Of a stretch of DNA of 64,000 nt, positions 35,622 to 44,169 are shown piece by piece. Within the stretch, counting starts at the first letter, position 1. The number at the start of each line of letters is the position of its first letter. This DNA comes from an uncultured Winogradskyella sp. (GTDB lineage Bacteria > Bacteroidota > Bacteroidia > Flavobacteriales > Flavobacteriaceae), in the NCBI RefSeq assembly GCF_947495255.1, contig NZ_CANLYI010000009.1:144530-208529 (forward strand), read 5' to 3'. The translations under genes and the position numbers were made by a program. Below the pieces are notes generated by a model. It saw nothing but the letters and a program-made list of their open reading frames with translations. It was not told where the DNA came from and did no database searches.

Positions 35622-37121
35622 CTAAAAGAATCCTAATTTATTCTTGTCATATGAAATTAACATATTCTTTGTTTGTCTGTAATGATTCATCATCATTAAA
35701 TGATTCTCTCTTCCAAAACCAGATTTTTTATAACCACCAAATGGTGCATGAGCAGGATAAGCATGATAACAATTCACCCAAACACGACCTGCTTTTATAG
35801 CTCTAGGTATTTGATATAATTGGTGTGCATCTCTCGTCCAAACACCAGCTCCAAGACCATATAAAGTATCGTTTGCTATCTCAATAGCTTCGGTTTCATC
35901 TTTAAACTTAGTAACACATGCTACTGGTCCAAAGATTTCTTCTTGAAACACTCTCATCTTATTATGTCCTTCTAATAATGTGGGCTTAATGTAAAAACCA
36001 CCTGCTAAATCACCTTCTAGTTTATTAGCTTCACCACCAGTTAAAACTTTAGCACCTTCCTCTTTTCCTATTTTAAAATATGATTGGATTTTCTCGTATT
36101 GATCATTAGAAGCTTGTGCACCTACCATGCAACTAGTATCATAAGGACTATTTTGTACAATAGCTTCTGTCCTAGCAATAACGCGCTCCATAAATGCATC
36201 ATAAATATCCTCTTGCACTAATATTCTAGACGGACACGTACAAACCTCACCTTGATTAAAAGCAAATAGCACTGCGCCCTCAATAGCTTTATCTAAATAC
36301 GCATCATCTTCATCCATTACACTATTAAAGAAAACATTTGGAGACTTCCCACCTAATTCCATCGTTACTGGATTTAAATTTTTTGAAGCGTATTGCATTA
36401 TTAATTGACCTGTTGTAGTCTCACCAGTAAAAGCCACCTTGTCAACCTTAGAACTAGATGCCAATGGTTTCCCTGCCTCTGGACCAAAGCCATGCACAAT
36501 ATTTATAACTCCAGGAGGAAATACATCTGCTATTTTTTCCATTAATAAAGTAGCTGTAGATGGTGTTTGCTCTGCTGGTTTTAACACCACACAATTACCT
36601 GTTGCTAAAGCTGGTGGTAATTTCCATGACAGCATTAACAAAGGAAAATTCCATGGAATAATTTGACCTATTACACCAAGTGGCTCTTTAATATTCATAG
36701 ACAACGTATTTTGATCTAGCTCTGTAGCACTGCCTTCTTCTGCTCTTATACATGCTGCAAAATAGCGCCAATGATCAACTGCTAATGGAATATCTGCATT
36801 CAACGTTTCTCTAATTGGCTTTCCGTTATCACAAGTTTCTACTAACGCAAATTCTTCTAAATTTTCTTCTATAATGTCTGCTACTTTATTTAACATTGTT
36901 GCACGCTCCGTGGCTGAAGTATTTCCCCAAGCATCTTTAGCTGCATTAGCTGCGTCAACTGCATTTTCTACATCTTCCTTTTGTGACCTAGGATATTTAG
37001 CAATTAATGTTCCGTCTACAGGAGACGTGTTATCAAAATAATCTCCACCTACTGGTGGCACAAATTTTCCATTGATAAAATTGGAATACTTCTCTTTAAA
37101 TTTTGGTTTAGAATAACTCAT
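35622..37121 (-). CDS. NAD(P)-dependent aldehyde dehydrogenase (ExaC/AldB-like)
   Basis: 499 residues, the usual length. It carries the cofactor-fold motif [11 protein letters not shown], the general base glutamate in ELGGKSPN, and the nucleophile Cys294 in [12 protein letters not shown], a signature of the ExaC/AldB branch, which oxidises acetaldehyde and related aldehydes to acids. The DUF779 partner supports the acetaldehyde branch. It is divergent from an AraC-type regulator across 166 bp, a pattern seen with inducible alcohol/aldehyde genes. Its product, acetate, could feed the acs and glyoxylate genes in this window. Confidence 0.9.
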   Translation of the reverse strand: MSYSKPKFKEKYSNFINGKFVPPVGGDYFDNTSPVDGTLIAKYPRSQKEDVENAVDAANAAKDAWGNTSATERATMLNKVADIIEENLEEFALVETCDNGKPIRETLNADIPLAVDHWRYFAACIRAEEGSATELDQNTLSMNIKEPLGVIGQIIPWNFPLLMLSWKLPPALATGNCVVLKPAEQTPSTATLLMEKIADVFPPGVINIVHGFGPEAGKPLASSSKVDKVAFTGETTTGQLIMQYASKNLNPVTMELGGKSPNVFFNSVMDEDDAYLDKAIEGAVLFAFNQGEVCTCPSRILVQEDIYDAFMERVIARTEAIVQNSPYDTSCMVGAQASNDQYEKIQSYFKIGKEEGAKVLTGGEANKLEGDLAGGFYIKPTLLEGHNKMRVFQEEIFGPVACVTKFKDETEAIEIANDTLYGLGAGVWTRDAHQLYQIPRAIKAGRVWVNCYHAYPAHAPFGGYKKSGFGRENHLMMMNHYRQTKNMLISYDKNKLGFF

Positions 37122-37234
37122 ACCTGTTGTTGTTTATTTATTAGTTTCTAATCTTTATAGCCAAAAAATTGACTATTTATTAATTTTGTTAAAGTTATTT
37201 TATCATATTCGAATTAAATTGAACGTATTTATTA

Positions 37235-37242
37235 TACCTTTG
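37235..37242 (+). promoter_or_regulatory. -7 promoter element of the AraC-type gene
   Basis: TACCTTTG matches TAnnTTTG, 45 bp before the AraC-type start. No clear -33 box is at the right distance. Confidence 0.4.
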
Positions 37243-37287
37243 AACATATCTATTATTAACAATTTTTAAGACTATTTTTTTGTAATA

Positions 37288-38208
37288 TTGAGAATGAGCA
37301 ACTTATTAACTCGACATAAAAGCCAAAGAAAACTGACTACTTTAGTAGAAAACAGAACGACTTATAATGCTGAATATGCCGAGCTTAATATTTATGAAAC
37401 TCATGCCTTTGCAGAAAAAGTATCTTTAACTTTCGATTTTCCGATTATTGCCAGTATGCTAACTGGCAAGAAAATAATGCATCTTGATGGATTTGATGCT
37501 TTTGATTTTAATCCAGGAGAATCCGTAGTAATGCCAACTAATAAGGAAATGATTATTGATTTCCCTGTAGCAACAATAGATAAACCAACGCAATGCTTAG
37601 CTTTAGGTATTGATGCTTTTAAAATTGAAGAAGTGGTTGAAAAATTTAATCACAATGTTGCTATTGAAAACGAAAACAATACTTGGGATTTAGAAAAAAC
37701 CACATCTCACCTCATAAATAATGTAGATGTTAATCATTTAATAGAAAGACTCACCTATACATTTACTAACAGTAATAAATCTAAAGATGTTTTATTAGAT
37801 TTAATGATACAGGAATTGATTGTGCGATTACTTCAAACTAAAGCAAAATCATTAATAATTAATGACACTCATATTTTCACGGACACAAGAATTGGCGCTG
37901 TCATTAAGTTTATAAAAGATAACTTAACAAATAAAGATATTTCTGTAGATCAGTTAGCAAAGAAAGCCTACATGAGCACATCTCACTTTCATAAGCAATT
38001 TAAAAACACGTTAGGCATCTCGCCTATAGATTATATAAATTCGGAAAAAATTAAGTTTTCTAAAAAGCTAATTAAAGAATCTAAAAATTTAAGAATGTCT
38101 GAAATTGCTTTTCAATCTGGATTTAATAACACGAGTTACTTCAATAGGCAATTCAAAAAAATGGAAATGATGACGCCTCAACAATTTAAAGCTTCTATAA
38201 ATAAGTAG
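37288..38208 (+). CDS. AraC-family regulator, probably of the aldehyde dehydrogenase gene
   Basis: 306 residues. The C-terminal 100 residues contain both AraC helix-turn-helix motifs (SVDQLAKKAYMSTSHFHKQF and MSEIAFQSGFNNTSYFNRQF). The N-terminal 200 residues form an AraC_N-type ligand-binding cupin region (KIMHLDGFDAFDFNPGESVVM). It is divergent from aldehyde dehydrogenase, so it most likely activates that gene in response to an aldehyde or alcohol; the ligand is not evident. Confidence 0.9.
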   Translation: MRMSNLLTRHKSQRKLTTLVENRTTYNAEYAELNIYETHAFAEKVSLTFDFPIIASMLTGKKIMHLDGFDAFDFNPGESVVMPTNKEMIIDFPVATIDKPTQCLALGIDAFKIEEVVEKFNHNVAIENENNTWDLEKTTSHLINNVDVNHLIERLTYTFTNSNKSKDVLLDLMIQELIVRLLQTKAKSLIINDTHIFTDTRIGAVIKFIKDNLTNKDISVDQLAKKAYMSTSHFHKQFKNTLGISPIDYINSEKIKFSKKLIKESKNLRMSEIAFQSGFNNTSYFNRQFKKMEMMTPQQFKASINK

Positions 38209-38228
38209 CAAAGAGTATCATCTTATTA

Positions 38229-39605
38229 TCATTCCTCTTTTAACCGTTTAATATAATTTTCCAATTCCTTAATTACTTTTGGAGCTAGAATAATAGTTGC
38301 CAACATTGTAGGTATAGCCATTAAAGCGAACACACCATCAATAAGGTTTATCATCATTTTTAAGCTGGTTGTTGCACCAATAAGAATACTAAAAATATAA
38401 AAATAATTGTAGTAATGTTTATGTTTTGCTCCAAATAAAAATGACATACATTTCGTTCCATAATATGAATATGAGAACAACGAACTCATACTAAAAATAG
38501 CAATACAAATTAGCAATAAATACTTTCCATAATTAGGCATTACATCTGCAAATGCTGAAGCAGTAAGACTAACACCATTAGCATCACTAGTTTCCCAAAC
38601 ACCTGTCACCAAAATAGCCAAAGCCGTAAGTGTACAAACAATTAAAGTATCTATTGCAGGACCAAGCATGGCAACTAAACCCTCTCGAATAGGCTCATCT
38701 GTTTTCGCGGCTCCATGTGCCATTGGTGCAGTTCCTATTCCGGCTTCATTAGAAAAAGCGCCACGTTTAATTCCATGAAGAATCAATGCGCCCAAAACAC
38801 CTCCTAAAAAGGTATCGTCTTTTGGGTAATAATTGGCAGCAAAAGCATCTGTGAAAATTAATTTCAAATAATATAATAATACATCACTATGCGCTACTAA
38901 AATAACAATAACTAAAACAAAATATAAAGCCACCATACTTGGTACTAATCGAGACGCTACAGAACCTATACGTTTAATACCTCCTAAAATAACTAAAGCT
39001 GTAATACTTACTAAAATAATTCCGATATAAAGGTTGGAAACTAAACCAACTTCTACACCATTCGGTATTAATAAAATATCATTTAAAGCCTGAGTTAATT
39101 GATTTACATTAAAAACAGGTAAAGCTCCAATAAGTCCACAAAGACTAAAAAACACAGCCAATGGTTTCCAAGATTTTCCTAAACCTTCCACTATAAAATA
39201 CATTGGTCCACCTTGAATTTCACCTTCATTGTCCTTTCCTCTGAACATAATTGCTAAAGTAGAAGTGAAAAATTTGGTAGACATACCAACTACAGCACTA
39301 ATCCACATCCAAAAAACTGCTCCTGGTCCTCCTACCGAAATAGCCACAGCCACACCTGCTATATTCCCCATGCCAACCGTTGCTGACAAAGCCGTTGTTA
39401 ATGCTTGAAAATGTGAAATTTGACCCGGATCATTTGGATCATCATATTTTCCTCTTAGTACATTAATGGCATGACCAAGATATCTAAATGGTAAAAAATG
39501 AGAACGGATTAATAAGTACAAACCTCCTCCTATTAATAAAATCAGCAAAGGTAAACCCCAAGCTAAGGACGAAAAATCTTTGAGTAATTGGTTTAAAAAT
39601 TCCAT
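38229..39605 (-). CDS. Alanine/glycine:cation symporter (AGCS family)
   Basis: 458 residues with about 11 membrane helices, inner membrane. AGCS signatures are present: ALTTALSATVGMGNIAGVA near the N-terminus, GGPGAVFWMW, and GIKRGAFSNEAGIGTAPMAH in the middle. It imports alanine or glycine with sodium or protons. It is convergent with the AraC-type gene (20 bp between stops) and is transcribed alone. Confidence 0.92.
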   Translation of the reverse strand: MEFLNQLLKDFSSLAWGLPLLILLIGGGLYLLIRSHFLPFRYLGHAINVLRGKYDDPNDPGQISHFQALTTALSATVGMGNIAGVAVAISVGGPGAVFWMWISAVVGMSTKFFTSTLAIMFRGKDNEGEIQGGPMYFIVEGLGKSWKPLAVFFSLCGLIGALPVFNVNQLTQALNDILLIPNGVEVGLVSNLYIGIILVSITALVILGGIKRIGSVASRLVPSMVALYFVLVIVILVAHSDVLLYYLKLIFTDAFAANYYPKDDTFLGGVLGALILHGIKRGAFSNEAGIGTAPMAHGAAKTDEPIREGLVAMLGPAIDTLIVCTLTALAILVTGVWETSDANGVSLTASAFADVMPNYGKYLLLICIAIFSMSSLFSYSYYGTKCMSFLFGAKHKHYYNYFYIFSILIGATTSLKMMINLIDGVFALMAIPTMLATIILAPKVIKELENYIKRLKEE

Positions 39606-39698
39606 AGATTATAAATTTAGTAAACCGTTTTAATTTACGGCCTTTGTTTTCAATTAATTTATGGTTAAGACTCTTATCTTATTTTTTATTATAAATGC

Positions 39699-39706
39699 TA
39701 TATTTG
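39699..39706 (+). promoter_or_regulatory. -7 promoter element of the SDR/FucU-like pair
   Basis: TATATTTG matches TAnnTTTG, 77 bp before the SDR start, leaving a 5' leader of about 70 nt. Confidence 0.45.
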
Positions 39707-39783
39707 TAAGTACAAGGAACGACGACTGTAATACTTAGTCGAAATTACAACACAACAATCAACTCTAATAATTTCTTAGATAC

Positions 39784-40551
39784 ATGAATAATAATAAAAT
39801 TACCGAAAAAAATGTTTTAATTACTGCAGGAGCCCAAGGTATTGGAGAAGCAATAACTAAACACTTTATTGACAGTGGAGCTAATGTTGCGATTCACTAT
39901 TTCTCGAGTGCTGATACAGCAAATAAATTGGTAGATTATGCTAAAAGTAAAGACCAAAAAGCAATTGCTATAAGTGGTGATCTAACAAAGGAAGTTGACG
40001 CGAATGCTTTAGTTGAAAAAACAGTAGAAGCCTTAGGTGGATTAGATATACTAATTAATAACGCTGGTTCTCTTGTGGCACGTAAAATGCTTAACGAGAT
40101 GGAAACTGAATTTTGGCATAAAGTTATGGACATCAATCTTACATCTATGATGTTTGTTACTAGAGCTGCAGCGCCATATTTAACAAAAAATGAGAATAGT
40201 AGTATTGTGAATTTAGCTTCGCTTGCAGGACGTAAAGGTGGTCATCCAGGTTCATTAGTTTATTCTACAAGTAAAGGTGCTATTCTTACATTTACAAGAG
40301 CACTTTCTACAGAATTAGGAGGGCAAGGCACAAGAGTGAATGCTGTTTCTCCTGGTCTTATTCTTGGGACGTCATTTCATAATACACACACAACAAAAGA
40401 ATCTGCGGCTGAGACAACAGCTGGCATACCAATACAAAGAGCAGGTAATGCTGATGATGTTGCTAGAGCCGTTTTATATTTGGCTTCAGAATACGATGGT
40501 TTCATAACAGGAGCTACTTTAGACATCAATGGAGGTGTTTATAACATGTAA
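39784..40551 (+). CDS. Short-chain dehydrogenase/reductase
   Basis: 255 residues with the classical SDR pattern. The dinucleotide-binding TAGAQGIGEA is near residue 14, NNAG is at about residue 90 (INNAGSL), the catalytic Ser lies in NLASLAGRKG, and YSTSK gives Tyr and Lys. The C-terminus has the DINGG-type end typical of 3-oxoacyl-ACP reductase-like and sugar-dehydrogenase members. The next gene is a RbsD/FucU mutarotase-like protein, so the substrate is probably a sugar. The pair lacks the kinase, aldolase and permease of a complete fucose or ribose pathway. Confidence 0.88.
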   Translation: MNNNKITEKNVLITAGAQGIGEAITKHFIDSGANVAIHYFSSADTANKLVDYAKSKDQKAIAISGDLTKEVDANALVEKTVEALGGLDILINNAGSLVARKMLNEMETEFWHKVMDINLTSMMFVTRAAAPYLTKNENSSIVNLASLAGRKGGHPGSLVYSTSKGAILTFTRALSTELGGQGTRVNAVSPGLILGTSFHNTHTTKESAAETTAGIPIQRAGNADDVARAVLYLASEYDGFITGATLDINGGVYNM

Positions 40552-40563
40552 TTACTCATTAAA

Positions 40564-40609
40564 GTAAACAAACACTAAAACCGATATTGTTTTTTTAGTG
40601 TTTGTTTAC
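40564..40609. repeat. 17-bp perfect inverted repeat between SDR and FucU-like genes
   Basis: Arms GTAAACAAACACTAAAA (40564-40580) and TTTTAGTGTTTGTTTAC (40593-40609) around a 12-nt loop, 13 bp past the SDR stop and 19 bp before the next start. There is no U-run right after the plus-strand hairpin, so it is more likely an RNA-processing or partial-termination structure than a full terminator. Confidence 0.75.
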
Positions 40610-40628
40610 AACAATTAAAAAAATATTT

Positions 40629-41063
40629 ATGTTAAAGACTGCAGTAATTCATCCAACAATTATGGAAGCACTTGCGCGATCTGGTCATTTTGCTCAAGTA
40701 GTAATCGCTGACGGCAATTTACCTGTTGGTGCTATGACAGGTCCTAATTCTACAACAGTACATTTAAATTTTAGACCAGGATTGCTAGATGCATTAACTG
40801 TCCTAGAAGGTATTTTAGAGGTTTGTCCAATACAAGGTGCTATTGTTATGGAAAAGCCAGCAGAGGCTAATGCAGAAATACATGATGCCTATAAAAAATT
40901 ATTAGGTGACGTAACTTGGGATGAAATGGAACGATGGGCTTTCTATGATAAAATTAGAGAACCTGCCACTACATTAATTATTCAAACAGGTGAACAACGT
41001 CGATTCGCTAATTTAATACTAACTGTAGGCGTTGTTAAAATGGCTGAAGAAAGTAATTTTTAG
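40629..41063 (+). CDS. RbsD/FucU-family mutarotase-like protein
   Basis: 144 residues from the ATG at 40629, which replaces a TTG at 40602 lying inside the inverted repeat. Family segments are MEALARSGHFAQVVIADGN with the catalytic His in the SGH motif, and the NLILTVGVVKMAE end. RbsD and FucU interconvert anomers of D-ribose and L-fucose. Here the partner is an SDR, so a mutarotase-dehydrogenase step on a free sugar is plausible, with the sugar unknown. A strong terminator follows. Confidence 0.85.
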   Translation: MLKTAVIHPTIMEALARSGHFAQVVIADGNLPVGAMTGPNSTTVHLNFRPGLLDALTVLEGILEVCPIQGAIVMEKPAEANAEIHDAYKKLLGDVTWDEMERWAFYDKIREPATTLIIQTGEQRRFANLILTVGVVKMAEESNF

Positions 41064-41088
41064 CTATTTATTTATAATATTTAATTTA

Positions 41089-41126
41089 ACGAGGTGCATC
41101 TCTTTTTTTTTGCACCTCGTTTTTTC
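41089..41126 (+). terminator. Intrinsic terminator after the FucU-like gene
   Basis: Perfect 10-bp arms ACGAGGTGCA / TGCACCTCGT around a 12-nt loop rich in T, followed by TTTTTT. It lies 26 bp after the stop. The remaining 240 bp up to the next gene contain nothing further that I can identify. Confidence 0.85.
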
Positions 41127-41364
41127 ATAATTTATAGAGACTATTAATTCTTATTGCCCAAGTATATTCTTTGTCACGAACAAATATTAATCAGCCAATT
41201 ATATATTCTTAAAAAAGAATCCATTTTATATTGCAATCAAACTTAAAAAAAACGAAACAACTAATAATTCAGTTTAGGAATTATTACTATGTTTACAATA
41301 CAGATACAATTTTAATTGGACTTTTAAATTGCCAAAACTGAGATTAACAATTAGATAAAGAAAT

Positions 41365-41682
41365 ATGTTAGGACTACTATTATTATATTGGATAGGTAAA
41401 TATTTTTATAAATTAGCTGAGGAGTATGATAAAAGTGAATGGGGTTTTGCAATATTAGGCGTCGTAGTTTATTACGCAGGAATCATTGCTGCGAGTTTCA
41501 CCATTGGAATTATACTAGATATATTTTATCCTGAATTCTTAGAAACCATGAATGACACTGTACTTAGTCTTTTTATGATACCATTTGGTATTCTCAGTTG
41601 CTATTTACTTTATATGTTGTTAGAGAAGTCTTGGAAAAAAACTAAAGCTGACAAAGATAGATTTGCTGATCAAATTAGTTAA
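41365..41682 (+). CDS. Membrane protein with two or three helices, function unknown
   Basis: 105 residues with hydrophobic segments at about 1-13, 26-50 and 66-84 and a charged tail (KSWKKTKADKDRF). No motif. It stands alone between a strong terminator and the DUF1624 gene and may be co-transcribed with the latter (90-bp gap). Confidence 0.6.
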   Translation: MLGLLLLYWIGKYFYKLAEEYDKSEWGFAILGVVVYYAGIIAASFTIGIILDIFYPEFLETMNDTVLSLFMIPFGILSCYLLYMLLEKSWKKTKADKDRFADQIS

Positions 41683-41772
41683 TGAAAAATGACGTGAGTG
41701 TTTACAATACTCATTATCTAAAAACTTATTAATTCGCTAAATCATATCTTTACATTTCAACGCAATAACTAA

Positions 41773-42870
41773 TTGAAATCAAACCGTCTATATTTTATTG
41801 ATGCTGTGAGAGCATTTGCTATCTTAATGATGTTGCAAGGACATTTTATAGATACGCTACTCGACCCTTCTTATAGAGACCAAAATCATTTAGCTTTTAA
41901 AACATGGGAATACTTTAGAGGTATTACTGCTCCAACATTTTTCACAATTTCTGGACTCATATTTTCCTACCTACTTATTAGAGCAAAACAAAATGGAAGT
42001 ATTAACCAACGTATGCGAAAAGGTGTAATGCGAGGCTTAATGCTAATTGGCATTGGTTATTTATTACGCGTACCTATTTTTGAATGGCTTTTTGGGAAAT
42101 TCAGTAATTACTTTCTAATTGTAGATGTATTACAATGTATAGGTTTATCACTCATTATTATAGTTATAATATATAAGCTCACCTTCAAAAAAACATTAAT
42201 ATTTTCAATTTTAATGTTGACTCTAGGTCTAGTTGTATTTTCTACGGAACCACTATATCGTTATTTAGAATTACCTCAAATCCCTGTTGCTATTTCTAAC
42301 TATTTAACTAAAACTCATGGTTCTGTATTTACCATTATTCCTTGGTTTGGGTATGTTGCTTTTGGAGCCTTTATTTCTACTTTATTTTATCGTTATGTGG
42401 AACGACCTAAATTTAAGATGGCAATTGTTACAGGCTTTTTTATTGTAGGCATTGCTTTAATATTTAAGTCGTCTCACCTATTTATGAAACTGTATTATTG
42501 GCTAGATATTTCATTATTTAAAGACGTTGCATATTATAATTATCTCTTTACCAGACTCGGTAATGTTTTAATTCTGTTCTCAATATTCTACCTAGCTGAA
42601 AACTATATAAAACAACCATTAATTTTAAGAATAGGACAGAAAACACTATCCATTTATGTGATTCATTTTATTATAATTTATGGAAGTTTTACAGGACTAG
42701 GATTACATCAAATAATAGGAAACACACTTCTTCCATGGCAAGCTATACTTGGTGCTATTATCTTTTTATCTCTAGTTTGTTTTTTATCATTTCATTATGC
42801 TAAAACCAATGCATTTGTCTACTCTAATACAAGAAAATTGATAGACAAGATTAAACGATATACCAACTGA
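41773..42870 (+). CDS. DUF1624/acyltransferase-type multi-pass membrane protein
   Basis: 365 residues starting at TTG 41773. The start is placed there because homology (RLYFIDAVRAFAILMMLQGH) begins at once and the next ATG would delete the first helix. About ten membrane helices and the N-terminal His in LQGHFID match the DUF1624/heparan-alpha-glucosaminide N-acetyltransferase-like family, which moves acyl groups across the membrane onto sugars. The acceptor is unknown; envelope polysaccharide modification is the likely field. Confidence 0.8.
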   Translation: MKSNRLYFIDAVRAFAILMMLQGHFIDTLLDPSYRDQNHLAFKTWEYFRGITAPTFFTISGLIFSYLLIRAKQNGSINQRMRKGVMRGLMLIGIGYLLRVPIFEWLFGKFSNYFLIVDVLQCIGLSLIIIVIIYKLTFKKTLIFSILMLTLGLVVFSTEPLYRYLELPQIPVAISNYLTKTHGSVFTIIPWFGYVAFGAFISTLFYRYVERPKFKMAIVTGFFIVGIALIFKSSHLFMKLYYWLDISLFKDVAYYNYLFTRLGNVLILFSIFYLAENYIKQPLILRIGQKTLSIYVIHFIIIYGSFTGLGLHQIIGNTLLPWQAILGAIIFLSLVCFLSFHYAKTNAFVYSNTRKLIDKIKRYTN

Positions 42871-42984
42871 TTTAGTTACTTTAATTTAAAAGACCACCTT
42901 AATAAGTAAAATGGTTTTTTACTTTTCACAGTAATTAATTCCCTTTTCAATTATCGAATATGAAGCAATAGCATAATACTTACG

Positions 42985-42992
42985 TATTTTTG
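42985..42992 (+). promoter_or_regulatory. -7 promoter element of the NTF2-like gene
   Basis: TATTTTTG matches TAnnTTTG, 36 bp before the start at 43029. Confidence 0.4.
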
Positions 42993-43028
42993 TTTATAAC
43001 GGTTTTGTAATTACCGGAAAAACTTTAA

Positions 43029-43508
43029 ATGATGGAGAAACTTATTGAAACATTTTACACTGCTTTAAATAACTCTGATGGTAAAACTATGGCTTCTTGT
43101 TACCATGACGATGTTGTTTTTGAAGATCCTGCTTTTGGCATTTTACAAGGAGAACGCGCAAAATCTATGTGGTTAATGCTGTGCGAATCGCAGAATGGAA
43201 AAGGTTTTAAAGTAGAATTTACAAATATAAAAACCGATAAAAACAGAGGCTCTGCTCATTGGGAAGCCTATTATAATTTTAGTAAAACTGGTAAAAAAGT
43301 ACATAATAAAATTGATGCTACTTTTATATTTAAAGATGGATTAATTATAAAACATACTGATGTTTTTGATTTGCATAAATGGGCAAAACAAGCTATTGGA
43401 TTAAAAGGAATGCTTTTTGGTGGTATGTCATTTTTCAAAAAGAAACTTAACACCCAAACCAATTCTCTTTTAGAGAAATACATGGAGAAAAAAAAACTCT
43501 CTAATTAA
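43029..43508 (+). CDS. NTF2/SnoaL-like protein
   Basis: 159 residues with the alpha+beta cone fold pattern of the NTF2-like superfamily: an N-terminal helix, then FYTALNNSDGKTMASCYHDDVVFEDPAFG, followed by a mixed sheet. A charged C-terminal tail (KYMEKKKLSN) extends beyond the domain. There are cytosolic enzymes and binding proteins in this family; function cannot be told. The last codons overlap a palindrome that works as a terminator for the opposite-strand operon. A second ATG directly follows the first, so the start is 43029 or 43032. Confidence 0.8.
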   Translation: MMEKLIETFYTALNNSDGKTMASCYHDDVVFEDPAFGILQGERAKSMWLMLCESQNGKGFKVEFTNIKTDKNRGSAHWEAYYNFSKTGKKVHNKIDATFIFKDGLIIKHTDVFDLHKWAKQAIGLKGMLFGGMSFFKKKLNTQTNSLLEKYMEKKKLSN

Positions 43509-43516
43509 TTAGAGAG
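43487..43516 (-). terminator. Terminator of the kdsB/kdnB operon, embedded in the opposite gene
   Basis: The perfect 20-bp palindrome at 43497-43516 (CTCTCTAATT / AATTAGAGAG) is followed on the minus strand by a run of about 8 T. It is the only strong hairpin after the 43620 operon end and lies in the 3' end of the NTF2-like coding region. Confidence 0.7.
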
Positions 43517-43619
43517 CTTTCTGGAACAATGTTTCTTTTTAGGGACTTGGAGTTTACTTTATGTTTCATTGTGTTAAAAATACTTCAAATGTTATGCCAA
43601 AATTATAGCGTTTTAACTT

Positions 43620-44168
43620 CTAACTATATGATTCTACTTTACCTATAACATCTTTATAAAATGATTTCATATATTCAAAATCGGCTTCCATATTGTCCGT
43701 AGGGTAAAATGGTTCTGAAACTTTATTTTGTTTGTTTTTAAAATCGAAAGTGTACATGATAATTGGCACATTAGCCTTTTTAGCAATGTAATAGAAACCT
43801 GTTTTCCACTTAACTACTTTTTTTCTAGTACCTTCTGGTGATAATGCTAGTCTAAATTCATCTTTACCTTCAAACAAATTAGCTATAGCCTCAACTTTAT
43901 TTTGCCCAGAAGTTCTGTCTAATGCGTGTCCTCCTACTGATCTAAAATAGTATCCAAAGGGCCAAGTAAACAATTCTTTTTTTCCGACAAAACTAGTCTT
44001 TACTCCTGTTACTTTTCGTAATAACAATGAAATGTAGAAATCAATCCAGCTCGTATGTGGTGCTGCAATAATTACAGCTTTTTTAACCGTATCTTTAGAG
44101 AAGTTGGTGTTTCCAACCACTTTCCAACCTAACAGTTTAAAATAAATAAATTTAGCTAACCAACGCAT
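43620..44168 (-). CDS. PlsC-like lysophospholipid acyltransferase
   Basis: 182 residues, short for the family. It has the acyltransferase motif HTSWID (the HX4D pair with catalytic His and Asp) and the substrate-phosphate motif SPEGTRKK. It transfers an acyl chain to 1-acyl-glycerol-3-phosphate or a related lysolipid at the inner membrane. Size and sequence (DFYISLLL, WPFGYYFRSVGGHALDR) fit the smaller branch often annotated as putative hemolysin or glycerol acyltransferase. It begins 1 bp from the KdnB-like gene's end and is the last gene of the operon. Confidence 0.85.
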   Translation of the reverse strand: MRWLAKFIYFKLLGWKVVGNTNFSKDTVKKAVIIAAPHTSWIDFYISLLLRKVTGVKTSFVGKKELFTWPFGYYFRSVGGHALDRTSGQNKVEAIANLFEGKDEFRLALSPEGTRKKVVKWKTGFYYIAKKANVPIIMYTFDFKNKQNKVSEPFYPTDNMEADFEYMKSFYKDVIGKVESYS

Positions 44169-44169
44169 C

